Part shown: one piece after another, positions 18,571 to 27,027 of the stretch
How the letters are laid out: every line of letters starts with the position of its first letter
Position numbering within the stretch: the stretch's first letter is position 1
Source: Gilvimarinus gilvus
GTDB lineage: Bacteria; Pseudomonadota; Gammaproteobacteria; Pseudomonadales; Cellvibrionaceae
Assembly: GCF_030518155.1 (NCBI RefSeq)
Contig: NZ_JAULRU010000569.1
Coordinates: forward strand, 62,001 to 126,000
Length of the DNA stretch: 64,000 bases
Reading direction: 5' to 3'
The notes under the pieces: model-generated
Database searches by the model: none
What the model saw: only the letters and a program-made list of their open reading frames with translations
What the model was told of the DNA's origin: nothing
Translations under genes and position numbers: made by a program

Positions 18571-19815
18571 TTACTGAGTTATCAATTCGATAAGATCTGG
18601 GTACACTTGCTCCGCGGTGGTACGGTTAAACAGTCCGAAACCAGTATCACCGGTAAAACCATTGTCCCAGTACATTGGTACCATTTGATTGGCCAGCGCC
18701 GCCTGAGTGATATAGTCGTTCCAGGCATTGCGAAATATTTCGTGGCCGTCAACACCCTCTCGATGAAAGGCACCGTACTCACCCAAAATAACGCCGATCC
18801 CATTATCGACGAATTTGCTTTTCATGCGTCCAAACTGGGTGTCCACATAGCTTTCATTGGCCCAGGTTTCGGTGGCACCGGCATCCGTGGCGCCTGCCCC
18901 CCACTGGGTAATTTGGCTATCGCCATTCAGCGTGAAATTAAACGGATCGTAATAATGCACTTCTACCAATAACTTATCCGTAGCACTGTCATCAGGCAGC
19001 TCAAAAAAGTTTATGGTGTGATCAATGTTGGTGTTAAAACCCTGTACAGCCAAAAAGCGTTCGCTGTTATTGCCGCCAGTTGCTCGCACCGTATCAACAC
19101 ATATCTGATTGAACCCGTTTTGTACGGTGTAATATTCTTCGATTGGCGTGCCGTAATCGCCCTCTACCATCACTTCATTGGTACAGGCAAACACTAGATT
19201 CTGATCGAACTCGCTGAAATGTGTTGCGATCTGCTGCCACATGATTTCCATACGATTATTGACGTAGGCTTGCTCGGCGTAGGTAGGCTGCATCCAACCT
19301 CCATCCCAGTGCATATTGATCATGACCATTAGCTCGGCATCCAGGGCATAAGTAACAACCTCCTCAACACGCGCAAGCCAGGTGGGGTCAATGACGAAAT
19401 TAGGCTCGTCGGAAAATTGACTCCAGGCCACGGGTAAGCGCACGTTATCGAAACCGGCCGCTTTTACCGCTTGCATTAACTCCGGCGTCGCCTTTGGGTT
19501 ACCCCAAGCAGTTTCGCCCCCCACGGCCTCTAGGGTATTCCCCAGGTTCCAGCCGACGCCCATGCTGGCACTAAACTCGACACTGGTGATGCCGGTACTG
19601 CTCTGACTCGACTCACTGCTACTGGAGCTTGCAGAAGACTCAGAGGACGAAGATTCTGACGACTCTTCTGAAGACTCAGAAGAGCTACTTTCAATACTTG
19701 AACTTGATGATGACTGCACAGGGGTGCTGCTGGCACCACCGGTACTGCCACCACTGCCGCATGCACCGAGTAATAAGAGTGCGGCAATAGCCGCAAAAAA
19801 GTTTAGTATCCTCAC
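18571..19815 (-). CDS. GH5 endo-beta-1,4-glucanase (cellulase), lipoprotein with poly-serine linker
   Basis: 414 residues. A signal peptide ends in lipobox L-L-G-A-C with Cys19 as lipid anchor, followed by a Ser/Glu-rich linker (about 29-73) like those of marine cellulolytic Cellvibrionaceae. The catalytic barrel begins G-V-G-W-N-L-G-N-T-L-E-A, with N-V-R-L-P-V-A-W and V-M-I-N-M-H-W-D-G-G-W. The acid/base glutamate lies in F-A-C-T-N-E (E214) and the nucleophile in V-I-L-G-E-Y-G (E346). It should cut beta-1,4-glucan at the outer cell surface. No carbohydrate-binding module is present. The GTG start has GGAG upstream. It stands alone with its own terminator. Confidence 0.93.
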   Translation of the reverse strand: MRILNFFAAIAALLLLGACGSGGSTGGASSTPVQSSSSSSIESSSSESSEESSESSSSESSASSSSSESSQSSTGITSVEFSASMGVGWNLGNTLEAVGGETAWGNPKATPELMQAVKAAGFDNVRLPVAWSQFSDEPNFVIDPTWLARVEEVVTYALDAELMVMINMHWDGGWMQPTYAEQAYVNNRMEIMWQQIATHFSEFDQNLVFACTNEVMVEGDYGTPIEEYYTVQNGFNQICVDTVRATGGNNSERFLAVQGFNTNIDHTINFFELPDDSATDKLLVEVHYYDPFNFTLNGDSQITQWGAGATDAGATETWANESYVDTQFGRMKSKFVDNGIGVILGEYGAFHREGVDGHEIFRNAWNDYITQAALANQMVPMYWDNGFTGDTGFGLFNRTTAEQVYPDLIELITQ

Positions 19816-19982
19816 AAAATCTCCACTTTATTGTTTATTATCATTAACTTAGCGAGGCTTGCATTAAAATCTAACCACGTACCTGCCAAGCGGTGACACG
19901 GCTGTCAGCGAAAGCTGGAGATTATTTTATATTTAAACCATTTTTTATACAATAAAATATGTGCTAATGGCGGCTATACTAG

Positions 19983-20183
19983 TTAAGGCATCTGGGCGTC
20001 GCGCTTGGCGGCGGCTTCTTGTATGTCTTTCTCCAAATCCTGAGCGGTTTGATGGGCTTGGATTTGATCATCAAAAATCGTACTGGAGCTCTGAGCCGAG
20101 CTATCACTTTTACCGACATCACAGCCTGTACCTACGATAGCGCTCAACAAAAGAGTTATTGTCATTGCGATGTGATTTTTCAT
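19983..20183 (-). CDS. Small lipoprotein, 66 aa
   Basis: The signal peptide MKNHIAMTITLLLSAIVGTG is followed directly by Cys21 (lipobox V-G-T-G-C) and then a 45-residue, serine-rich and acidic-helical tail (A-H-Q-T-A-Q-D-L-E-K-D-I-Q-E-A-A-A-K-R-D). The mature protein would be a short periplasmic or outer-membrane tethered helix. I recognise no family. It lies between the cellulase and the PaiB-like gene, all on the same strand, and the spacing does not suggest an operon. Confidence 0.7.
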   Translation of the reverse strand: MKNHIAMTITLLLSAIVGTGCDVGKSDSSAQSSSTIFDDQIQAHQTAQDLEKDIQEAAAKRDAQMP

Positions 20184-20250
20184 AAATATCCCAGTAATTG
20201 CGAATTAATCATTGTGCCAGATCTGAGAATAGCAGATAAATAGGGCCGGC

Positions 20251-20868
20251 CTACTCTTTGGGCGGCATCCAGTTTGCCAAGTCATTTAGCCCCTGTGCGC
20301 GCAAGTATTGTCTAACCCCTTCGCGATTTTCCAGAGGTTGATTCTGGCTCGCCTTATTTTTGCCTTCAATTGTGTCGATACATACCTCTAAGCCAACGAT
20401 ACTTTGGGTGAGCTTTTCGATAAAGGGCTCGGGCGCATCAGCTACACGCCATGGCTGCACTAATCCAGCTTCTTGCTCATCGGTAAGCTGACTGATTTGA
20501 CGCAACAGCCACTCCCCTTCATGAATAACACTGACCACTCCCCTAACGTGAACGGCACTGTAATTCCAAGTCGGGACCACCATGCCATGCTCTGCTTTGG
20601 TTGGGTAGGCGCTGGGTGAGATATACCCATCGGGGCCGTTAAAAACAACCAAGGCATTGCACCCTGCCAGACTTTTCCATATGGGGTTGGCTTTGGCTAT
20701 GTGGCCTTCTAGCTTTAACACACCATCGCGCTCGGTAAGTATAAAGGGCGAGTGCTGAGCGACAATTTCGCCATCAACATCGGCACAAAGCGTAGCAAAG
20801 CTCCGCTTTCGGATAAAGCTGAGTAACGTTTGTTGATCGGTCAGTGCAAATGGCTTAGGTGTATACAT
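20251..20868 (-). CDS. PaiB-family FMN-binding protein
   Basis: 205 residues matching the PaiB FMN-binding negative-regulator family: MYTPKPFALTDQQTLLSFIR start, the AKANPIWKSL segment, FNGPDGYISPSAYPTK and the VPTWNYSAVHVRGVV strand that lines the flavin site. The fold is a split-barrel flavoprotein. Bacillus PaiB affects sporulation and protease genes, but in proteobacteria the function is not settled and direct DNA binding is doubtful. The ribosome-binding site AAGGAG lies 4 nt before the ATG. The gene is monocistronic, separated from the RND operon by a terminator. Confidence 0.9.
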   Translation of the reverse strand: MYTPKPFALTDQQTLLSFIRKRSFATLCADVDGEIVAQHSPFILTERDGVLKLEGHIAKANPIWKSLAGCNALVVFNGPDGYISPSAYPTKAEHGMVVPTWNYSAVHVRGVVSVIHEGEWLLRQISQLTDEQEAGLVQPWRVADAPEPFIEKLTQSIVGLEVCIDTIEGKNKASQNQPLENREGVRQYLRAQGLNDLANWMPPKE

Positions 20869-20909
20869 GCTGCTCCTTAATGAATGTTTTCTATAAGCAT
20901 TAAACGAAA

Positions 20910-20946
20910 AAAAGCCCCAGACAGCAAACGCTGCGGGGCTTTTTAT
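20910..20946 (-). terminator. Rho-independent terminator of the RND efflux operon
   Basis: AGCCCC pairs with GGGGCT across a short AGC/GCT inner stem. On the minus strand the stem is followed by seven Ts (GGGGCTTTTTTTCG), 17 nt after the RND pump stop. The plus-strand side also ends in TTTTT, so it may work in both directions. Confidence 0.85.
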
Positions 20947-20962
20947 AAATAGTAAAACTACA

Positions 20963-23900
20963 TTAGGAACTCAGCTCAGCGGTTTCGACGGAGGAGTCAC
21001 CTCCTTTACCCAGGCGCCTGGCAACCATGGCTTTGGTTCGATCGCCAATGTAATAGACACAAGGCACCAAAAACAGGGTCACTACCGATGAAAACAACAC
21101 ACCAAAAGACAGGGATATCACCATAGGTTTCAAGAACTGCGCCTGTAAACTGCGTTCAAACAGAATGGGCATCAAACCAATAAAAGTGGTTAAGGAGGTC
21201 AAAACAATCGGCCTAAACCGATCAACACCCGCCTTTAACACCGCATTCAGTGATGTTTCACCACGACTGCGCAAGGTATTAATACGCTCCAGTAACACCA
21301 GATTGTCATTGACGACCACACCTGAGCACGCCAGGAAGCCAAAACCCGAAAACAAGCTAAAGTCCACGCCTACAATAAGATGCCCCAATACTGCACCCAC
21401 AAAACCAAAGGGTACGGCCAACATAACCAAGAGCGGTTGGAACAGTGAGCGGAATGCAATGGCGAATATTGCCATCACGGCAACGAACACCTTGAGGAAG
21501 TTCAACGCGAAGTTATCACCAAACTGCGCTTGCGAGCGCAATGCGCCATCCAGCGACAAATTAAACCCAAGGTAGTCCCGACGCCACTGATCTAGATTAG
21601 CATTTAACAACTCCTGAGCAATTTGATTAGCATCATGCCCATCTTCCACTTCTGCCGTGATGGATATATTACGCTTGCGATCAACCCGGCGAATGGTGCT
21701 GGTACCGGGCACCAGGTTAATTTCCGCCACCGCGGCTATAGGCAGCTCTCGACCGTCACTGGTTCTAATACGAATATTATCCAGAGTATCCAGAGTACTT
21801 CGCTCCTCAAAGGTATAGCGCAACATAACCCGAACATCTTCTTTAGCGCGCGGTATTCGCTGAATTTCAACACCGTAAAAACCTTGGCGAACCTGTGTCG
21901 CGACATCACTCAAAGTAATGCCCAGTGATTGCGCGTACGGCTTAAGCTCAACCTCTACCTCAGTGCGTTCGGTATCGAGATTATTACGCACATTATAAAC
22001 GCCCGGATAAGCTTCTAACGCGGTGGCAATTTTTGAGATGGCACCTTCTTGTAGCTCGCGCCGGTTATCCAACATGCTCATGTTAAGCGTAATATCAGCG
22101 CCACCACCTGCCAAAGTAGAGCTCAATGAATAGCTTTTCGCCTCTGGTAGTGGCCCGATTTTCTCACGCAGCTTATCGGATATTTGTTGAGCCGAAACAT
22201 GACGCACTTCTTCCTCGGTCAAGCCAATAAAAATCGATGCATTGGTAGCGTTCAATGTTCGATTGACTTCGCGAATAAATTCATCGCCGCGGTTGGCTTC
22301 GAGCAGCTCCTCATCCTGGCTAACCAACTCTATCTGATCACGAACATACTGAGCTGTGCGTTCGGTTTGCGAAAACGGCGCACCTTCCGAGAACTCGATA
22401 TTGACCTGAATCGCAGCATTGGGCACTTGCGGAAAGAAGGATGTGTTTACCCAACCTGCCACAACAATAGTCACTGCAATAGCGAAGATGAACGTGAACC
22501 CCAAAAAGGTGCTGCCTTTACGCTGCAGCATTTTGCCTAGCGCAGGCTGGTAGCGATCGTTAGCAAAGCGCTCCATACCGTCGGAGAACATATGACGAAC
22601 CCGGCTCATTGCGCGCCCGACACTGAACCGACTAGGCGTTTCTGGCTTCAGATGCGACAGGTGCGACGGAAGTACAAGTAACGACTCGATTAAAGAAAAA
22701 ACCAAACACAGAAACACAACCCAAAATATAGAACGGGTGTACACCACAATATCCGAGGGCACATCGATCATGGGCAAGAAAAACACTATTGTACTCACCA
22801 CCGCTAAAAACACAGGACGAAGCACGGTACGGGTACCTGACACTGAAGCCAACTCACCGGTTTCTCCTCGCTGCTGATGACGATAAATACTTTCACCAAC
22901 AATAATCGCATCATCCACCACAATCCCCAGTACCATCAAAAATGCAAACATAGATAGCATATTGATGGACACACCGAGGTACGGTAACAGCCAAATAGAA
23001 CCGGCAAATGTGGTAGCGATACCCGCGACGACCCAAAGTGCCAACATCGGCCGCAAGAACAGCATAAGAATGATGAACACTAAAAATAAACCGCTCACGG
23101 CGTTATCGGTCAGCATGTTAAAGCGGCTGTCGAATATATCTTTAGCTTCGTAGTTAATTTTAAGCTCCACGCCCGGAGGCAAAAGCTCACGGAATTCTTT
23201 TATGTATTGACGAGCATTCTCCGTTCCTTCAAACAGTAAAGGATCATCACTCATTTTTACTTCTAAGTTGACACCGGGCTTACCATTCATAAAGAAGGAT
23301 ACGTTTTGCTCGGTAAAGCCATCGTCGATATGCGCAATATCCGTCAACATTAAACGGCTGCCGTCGCGACCGCTGCGCACGACAATGTCGGCGAAATCTC
23401 GGTAATCGTAAGCTTGCGCACGGGTTTGAATCTGAATATCGCCGTCTTTGGAGCGAATTAGCCCGGCAGGCACATTCAATGAAGCGCCACGTATAGCGTT
23501 GGCTACCTCGTCAAAGCTCAGGTTATAACGGCGCAAGGTATCTTCAGATACTTCTATGCTGACTTCGTCATTTTTTACACCATTAATACTGACTTCCGAC
23601 ACACCTTCAAGCAGCGACATTTCATCGCGAATTTGATAAGCCCAGTTCTTTAGCTGGCGCCGGTCAGCATCACCGTACAGCGCCACCCACATCAGTGTTT
23701 CGCGAAACACAAACTGGCTAACTACAGGTCTCTCCGCTGAAGGCGGAAACGTATTAATCGCATCCACACGGCCTTTAATATCATTTAACAGTTCACGCAG
23801 GTCCGAGCCTTCATTGACTTGCACCGTCACATTACCAAAGCCCTCACGGGACTCAGATGTGATTTGGTAAATGCCGGGCAAGTCGGCAATGGCCTCTTCA

Positions 23901-24103
23901 ATACGCACAACAATTTGCTGCTCTACCTCTGCCGGCGCGGCGCTTGGATAAGGCATACCAATATTGATGATATTGGCTTCGTAGCGTGGAAAAGCTTCTT
24001 TTTCAACAGCTGAATAACTTACAAAACCGCCCACTAACATGGCCAGCATCAACAGATTTGCCGCTATTGGGTTGCCCACAAACCATTTAACTAATCCTCT
24101 CAT
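20963..24103 (-). CDS. RND efflux transporter permease subunit
   Basis: 1046 residues with the AcrB/HAE-type architecture: an N-terminal TM (N-P-I-A-A-N-L-L-M-L-A-M), a large porter loop, a TM block around residues 335-540, a second loop and a TM block near 860-1020. Typical motifs are V-D-D-A-I-I-V-G-E-S in TM4 and the porter start AFPRYEANIINIGMPYPSAA. It should export hydrophobic compounds by proton exchange. It belongs to a subgroup distinct from AcrB, with E-K-E-A-F-P near the start. It is encoded 3 nt after the adaptor gene. There is no outer-membrane channel gene here, so a shared TolC is presumed. Substrates are unknown. Confidence 0.95.
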   Translation of the reverse strand: MRGLVKWFVGNPIAANLLMLAMLVGGFVSYSAVEKEAFPRYEANIINIGMPYPSAAPAEVEQQIVVRIEEAIADLPGIYQITSESREGFGNVTVQVNEGSDLRELLNDIKGRVDAINTFPPSAERPVVSQFVFRETLMWVALYGDADRRQLKNWAYQIRDEMSLLEGVSEVSINGVKNDEVSIEVSEDTLRRYNLSFDEVANAIRGASLNVPAGLIRSKDGDIQIQTRAQAYDYRDFADIVVRSGRDGSRLMLTDIAHIDDGFTEQNVSFFMNGKPGVNLEVKMSDDPLLFEGTENARQYIKEFRELLPPGVELKINYEAKDIFDSRFNMLTDNAVSGLFLVFIILMLFLRPMLALWVVAGIATTFAGSIWLLPYLGVSINMLSMFAFLMVLGIVVDDAIIVGESIYRHQQRGETGELASVSGTRTVLRPVFLAVVSTIVFFLPMIDVPSDIVVYTRSIFWVVFLCLVFSLIESLLVLPSHLSHLKPETPSRFSVGRAMSRVRHMFSDGMERFANDRYQPALGKMLQRKGSTFLGFTFIFAIAVTIVVAGWVNTSFFPQVPNAAIQVNIEFSEGAPFSQTERTAQYVRDQIELVSQDEELLEANRGDEFIREVNRTLNATNASIFIGLTEEEVRHVSAQQISDKLREKIGPLPEAKSYSLSSTLAGGGADITLNMSMLDNRRELQEGAISKIATALEAYPGVYNVRNNLDTERTEVEVELKPYAQSLGITLSDVATQVRQGFYGVEIQRIPRAKEDVRVMLRYTFEERSTLDTLDNIRIRTSDGRELPIAAVAEINLVPGTSTIRRVDRKRNISITAEVEDGHDANQIAQELLNANLDQWRRDYLGFNLSLDGALRSQAQFGDNFALNFLKVFVAVMAIFAIAFRSLFQPLLVMLAVPFGFVGAVLGHLIVGVDFSLFSGFGFLACSGVVVNDNLVLLERINTLRSRGETSLNAVLKAGVDRFRPIVLTSLTTFIGLMPILFERSLQAQFLKPMVISLSFGVLFSSVVTLFLVPCVYYIGDRTKAMVARRLGKGGDSSVETAELSS

Positions 24104-24106
24104 GGC

Positions 24107-25327
24107 TTAGTCCTCCGCCTTCGCCGCGGCACCAGGTTGCTCACTTACCACGGCTACCTGAGCCGGCGCGGCGCTGTCAGTCGGTTTATCATCAACCAGT
24201 GGGTCAACGACAGAGCCAATTGGTGTCAGGCTTTGCTTCTCCAAACTCACCAGAGTGTCGGCAGCCAAGTCGCCTTTTACCCAGACGTAGTCCGCATTTT
24301 TACGCAGCACACGTACTTGTGTTTGCTCAATTTCATTATCACCGTTTAGTGTTAATAACTGGTTGCGTTTAAACAATGCACTGCGTGGCAGCTTCACAAC
24401 GTTGTCAATGGCTTTACCATTGATCAATACTTCAACGAACAAACCCGGAAGCAAGGGAGTTTCTGCCGCAAATGGATCAACCACCTCTACCACAGCGTTG
24501 TACATGCGCGACTGGGTATCGACGAAAGCGTCGGTGCGCACCAAGTGACCTAACCACTGTGTTTCATGCCCGGCAACGACACCCCGCACGATAACCTCTG
24601 GGCGCTGATCTACACTGATTGACTGGATCAGGGGCAAATCAATCAAAGCGGCCTGCTGTTCCGTCAAAGGCACCCGAACTTCAACCACCGATGAATCGTA
24701 AACCGTTGCCAACTGCGTACCGACCGACACATACTGCCCCAAATCAACCATGGTTTCTTTCACCCGACCAGCAAACGGTACGGTAATACGGGTACGTTCC
24801 AGATTCAGACTCGCAACCTCTAAATCAGCCTTCGCTGCCGCCAATGCGGCACTGGCTGCCGCCAGCTGTGGTTTGCGCATAAACAAATCATTAGCGCTTT
24901 CATCACCTAAATCACGCCACTCGCGTTTGGCTTGTCTGCTGACCCCTTCTTCCTGCGCCAACCGCTGCTCCGCTTCAGCCAAGCGTGACTGTGCACTCAA
25001 CAGTGCTGCGCGGTAATCGCGATCATCGATTTGTATCAGCAGCTCTTGTGTGTCAAAGAACCCACCATCCGTAAAACTGTTTTCAACCTTGACCACTTGC
25101 CCTGACACTTGAGCCACGAGATTGATCTCTCGTTTTGGTGTGACGGTACCTTGAGCGGTAACCGCTAAATTTTCCGTATTAGGGGTTGCTGGTGTTACAT
25201 CCACCTGGACGTTAGCAGGCTCCCCGGGAGCGGGTCTTGGCGTCGGCTTTGGCTTAGCGACAACCAACATAGAAATGGTGACCACGCCAACGACAGCAAT
25301 AACAATTGGCAATACAAACTTTTTCAT
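24107..25327 (-). CDS. RND efflux periplasmic adaptor (membrane fusion protein)
   Basis: 406 residues: an N-terminal membrane anchor (about 5-25), then the biotinyl-lipoyl-like hairpin halves (T-A-Q-G-T-V-T-P-K-R-E-I-N-L-V-A-Q-V-S-G and the later R-I-T-V-P-F-A-G-R-V-K) separated by an alpha-helical hairpin (about 100-165), a beta-barrel and a C-terminal membrane-proximal domain. An acidic, alanine-rich tail ends the protein. It bridges the pump to an outer-membrane channel and is the first gene of the two-gene operon. The upstream GGGAAC/GTTCCC palindrome could be an operator; no regulator gene is adjacent. Confidence 0.93.
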   Translation of the reverse strand: MKKFVLPIVIAVVGVVTISMLVVAKPKPTPRPAPGEPANVQVDVTPATPNTENLAVTAQGTVTPKREINLVAQVSGQVVKVENSFTDGGFFDTQELLIQIDDRDYRAALLSAQSRLAEAEQRLAQEEGVSRQAKREWRDLGDESANDLFMRKPQLAAASAALAAAKADLEVASLNLERTRITVPFAGRVKETMVDLGQYVSVGTQLATVYDSSVVEVRVPLTEQQAALIDLPLIQSISVDQRPEVIVRGVVAGHETQWLGHLVRTDAFVDTQSRMYNAVVEVVDPFAAETPLLPGLFVEVLINGKAIDNVVKLPRSALFKRNQLLTLNGDNEIEQTQVRVLRKNADYVWVKGDLAADTLVSLEKQSLTPIGSVVDPLVDDKPTDSAAPAQVAVVSEQPGAAAKAED

Positions 25328-25395
25328 GGTGAACTCCCGTGGAGTGGCTCTAATACGGTTTTATAGGGTTTGATTAGGTATGTAAGCACTATAAC

Positions 25396-25412
25396 GGGAA
25401 CACATGGTTCCC
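25396..25412. promoter_or_regulatory. Palindrome upstream of the RND operon
   Basis: GGGAACACATGGTTCCC has 6-bp arms and a 5-bp spacer, 69-85 nt upstream of the adaptor start. On the minus strand a TATAGT box follows 2 nt after it, so a bound protein could block the promoter. It is a plausible repressor site, unproved. Confidence 0.45.
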
Positions 25413-25640
25413 TACCTCTTCTTTCACGTTAAAGACGCACTTTAGGACAAAAAAGTTGCAAATAATGACAAAAAAGATGGCAAAACACTTTTATCTGTTA
25501 AATCCTACAAATAATCGAACAATATACAGAGACTTGCTAGAATCAGATTGTTATATAAAGATGTGGCTGCCCACGCATTAGCCGTACCGAGTACAATTAC
25601 CACCGACGCTGTTAACTCACAAATCAAACATGGACTTTCT

Positions 25641-26003
25641 ATGTATATTGCTCTTAAACATTCCCACATGCTCCTTGTAGCCATTTCCGTTTTGTTGTTT
25701 TTCACCCGTTACATCAGCAGCGAAGTGGGAGCACAATTTGTTAAAGCAAAGTTCTTTAAAATCGCTCCTCACATTGTCGACACACTGCTTCTGGCAACTG
25801 GAATTGCGCTTATATTTACAGTGGGCTATTCCCTCTGGCCAATCAATTGGCTCACGGTAAAAATCGCGCTTGTGGTGGCCTACATAATTGCCGGCACCGT
25901 GGCAATGAAAGGAGCGGGTAAAGGTAAACGCAGGGTTGCGGCTTTGGTGGCTCTTATATGCATTATGGGAATTTTACATCTGGCCCTGAGTAAGAGCTTT
26001 TAA
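25641..26003 (+). CDS. SirB-family inner-membrane protein
   Basis: About 120 residues with four hydrophobic segments: Y-I-A-L-K-H-S-H-M-L-L-V-A-I-S-V-L-L-F-F, then P-H-I-V-D-T-L-L-L-A-T-G-I-A-L, W-L-T-V-K-I-A-L-V-V-A-Y and V-A-A-L-V-A-L-I-C-I-M-G. This arrangement and the conserved K-H-x-H and P-H-x-V-D-T-x-L-L motifs match SirB2 proteins. The longer ORF from TTG 25548 is disfavoured because the family begins just before the K-H-S-H motif. The function is unknown in spite of the historical link to Salmonella invasion regulation. It is divergent from the RND operon. Confidence 0.85.
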   Translation: MYIALKHSHMLLVAISVLLFFTRYISSEVGAQFVKAKFFKIAPHIVDTLLLATGIALIFTVGYSLWPINWLTVKIALVVAYIIAGTVAMKGAGKGKRRVAALVALICIMGILHLALSKSF

Positions 26004-26029
26004 TTGACGCCAAGTTTAGAAAGAGCAGT

Positions 26030-26064
26030 TGGCAGCCAGATAGCATGACCCTATTTGGCTGCCA
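26030..26064 (+). terminator. Hairpin downstream of the SirB-family gene
   Basis: TGGCAGCCA and TGGCTGCCA form a perfect 9-bp stem around a 17-nt loop, 27 nt after the stop codon. It is followed by TAAATACCTT, not a clean T-tract, so termination is only likely. Confidence 0.4.
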
Positions 26065-26204
26065 TAAATACCTTCTTAGCCCCTGAGCTCGCGCTACTCA
26101 ACACAATACGTTACAACCCCTACCCCACGCTTGATTGCAGTGCGAACCCATTGCTCCGACAAATGCTCCTGCAATGTCGGCATACCGTATATCCATATAC
26201 ATAA

Positions 26205-26294
26205 CCGGTTCCTTTCTGGCCCACACTACAGGGTACCCAGTTATGATCGAGATATTAGGGAACTACAAGGGAATAAATGGTGCCCGGAGCCGGA
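26205..26294. repeat. Direct repeat carrying a tRNA-Leu 3'-end fragment, copy A
   Basis: Starts CCGGTTCCTTTCTGGCCC and runs through ACTACAGGGTACCCAGTTA to TGGTGCCCGGAGCCGGA, the last 17 nt being identical to the 3' end (CCA side) of the tRNA-Leu gene. The same about 91-bp unit recurs at 26421-26512, offset 216 bp, with small indels. Confidence 0.85.
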
Positions 26295-26420
26295 GAAATT
26301 TGCCGGGAGCAAATTTAGGCAGCTTTGCTGGCCCAAAGGGCTGAGCACACGGACAAGATGAATATCGCGCAGCGATAGAGAATGTGGCCCGGGCCATGTG
26401 CGACCCCATTGAAGCGGGGA

Positions 26421-26512
26421 CCGGTTCAATTCTGGCCCACACTACAGGGTACCCAGTTAAGATCTAGATGCTAAAGGACTACAAGGGGAAATAAATGGTG
26501 CCCGGAGCCGGA
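26421..26512. repeat. Direct repeat overlapping the tRNA-Leu 3' end, copy B
   Basis: Same unit as 26205-26294, but continuous with the full tRNA gene at its right end. The left end CCGGTTCAATTCTGGCC is nearly the inverse of the tRNA T-arm (CCGGTTCAATTCCGGCT), so the copy lies between inverted tRNA-like pieces. Confidence 0.85.
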
Positions 26513-26584
26513 ATTGAACCGGCACGACCAGCAAAGGTCGGCAGATTTTAAGTCTGCTGTGTCTACCAATTCCACCACCCGGGC
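26496..26584 (-). tRNA. leuZ: tRNA-Leu (anticodon TAA)
   Basis: 89 nt with encoded CCA. The acceptor stem GCCCGGG pairs with CTCCGGGC, the D-arm has GGTAGACA, the anticodon loop ACTTAAAATC carries TAA, a long class II variable arm follows, and the T-arm has GGTTCAATTCC. It is last in the pgsA-cysT-leuZ order, as in many gammaproteobacteria (E. coli has glyW between pgsA and cysT). Confidence 0.97.
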
Positions 26585-26665
26585 TATTCGGCATCTCTTT
26601 AAAAACAGAGAACTAACTGATTGTGTTGCAACGCTCCGCGTTGACTGCAGTGGCCGCTTCCGACG

Positions 26666-26751
26666 TCCTGTCTCTCGCGACACTTGTGCTTCCTGCACAT
26701 CGATCGCTACCGACTCCTGTCTCTCGCGACACTTGTGCGTCCTGCACATCG
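26666..26751. repeat. 49-bp tandem repeat between the two tRNA genes
   Basis: A 37-nt block (TCCTGTCTCTCGCGACACTT at its left, TCCTGCACATCG at its right) occurs at 26666-26702 and again at 26715-26751 with one mismatch, a 49-bp period. TGTGC and GCACA inside each block can form a small hairpin, so it may influence processing of the tRNA transcript. Confidence 0.8.
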
Positions 26752-26829
26752 TTTACCCTATCCCTGCTTGGGTTCGGGTACAGCTTTAAAAGCTGACGTT
26801 TCTCTGCCAGAAAACCTGGACAAGGAAAT

Positions 26830-26903
26830 TGGAGGCGCGACCCGGAGTCGAACCGGGCTACGTGGATTTGCAATCCAGTGCATAACCGCTTTGCTATCGC
26901 GCC
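26830..26903 (-). tRNA. cysT: tRNA-Cys (anticodon GCA)
   Basis: 74 nt with encoded CCA. The acceptor stem GGCGCGA pairs with TCGCGCC, the anticodon loop TTGCAAA carries GCA, the T-arm has GGTTCGACTCC, and the U73 discriminator of tRNA-Cys is present. It lies between pgsA and tRNA-Leu, likely co-transcribed. Confidence 0.97.
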
Positions 26904-27027
26904 GTAAAGAGGGCGGCATTCTAGCCCATAATGGAACCTGTGCCTACCTCTATTTGTGAAAAAATACTGATCTTCAAGGGCTAACTGCCTGATTATTAAG
27001 CAATTAGGTGTTTACCCCCCAAGGCCG

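Larger units (their letters stand above)
26004..26495. other. Gene-poor region before tRNA-Leu
   Basis: 492 bases with the hairpin at 26030-26064, direct repeat copies A and B, and between them a segment (ACGGACAAGATGAATATCGC onwards) similar to the variant middle of repeat R3. No supported protein gene; the small ORFs here overlap these repeats. Confidence 0.55.

Noticed and set aside
26471-26959. Several frames across the tRNA genes (26471-26749, 26514-26789, 26613-26873, 26684-26959)
   Set aside because: They cover tRNA genes and the tandem repeat; apparent periodicity comes from the repeats.
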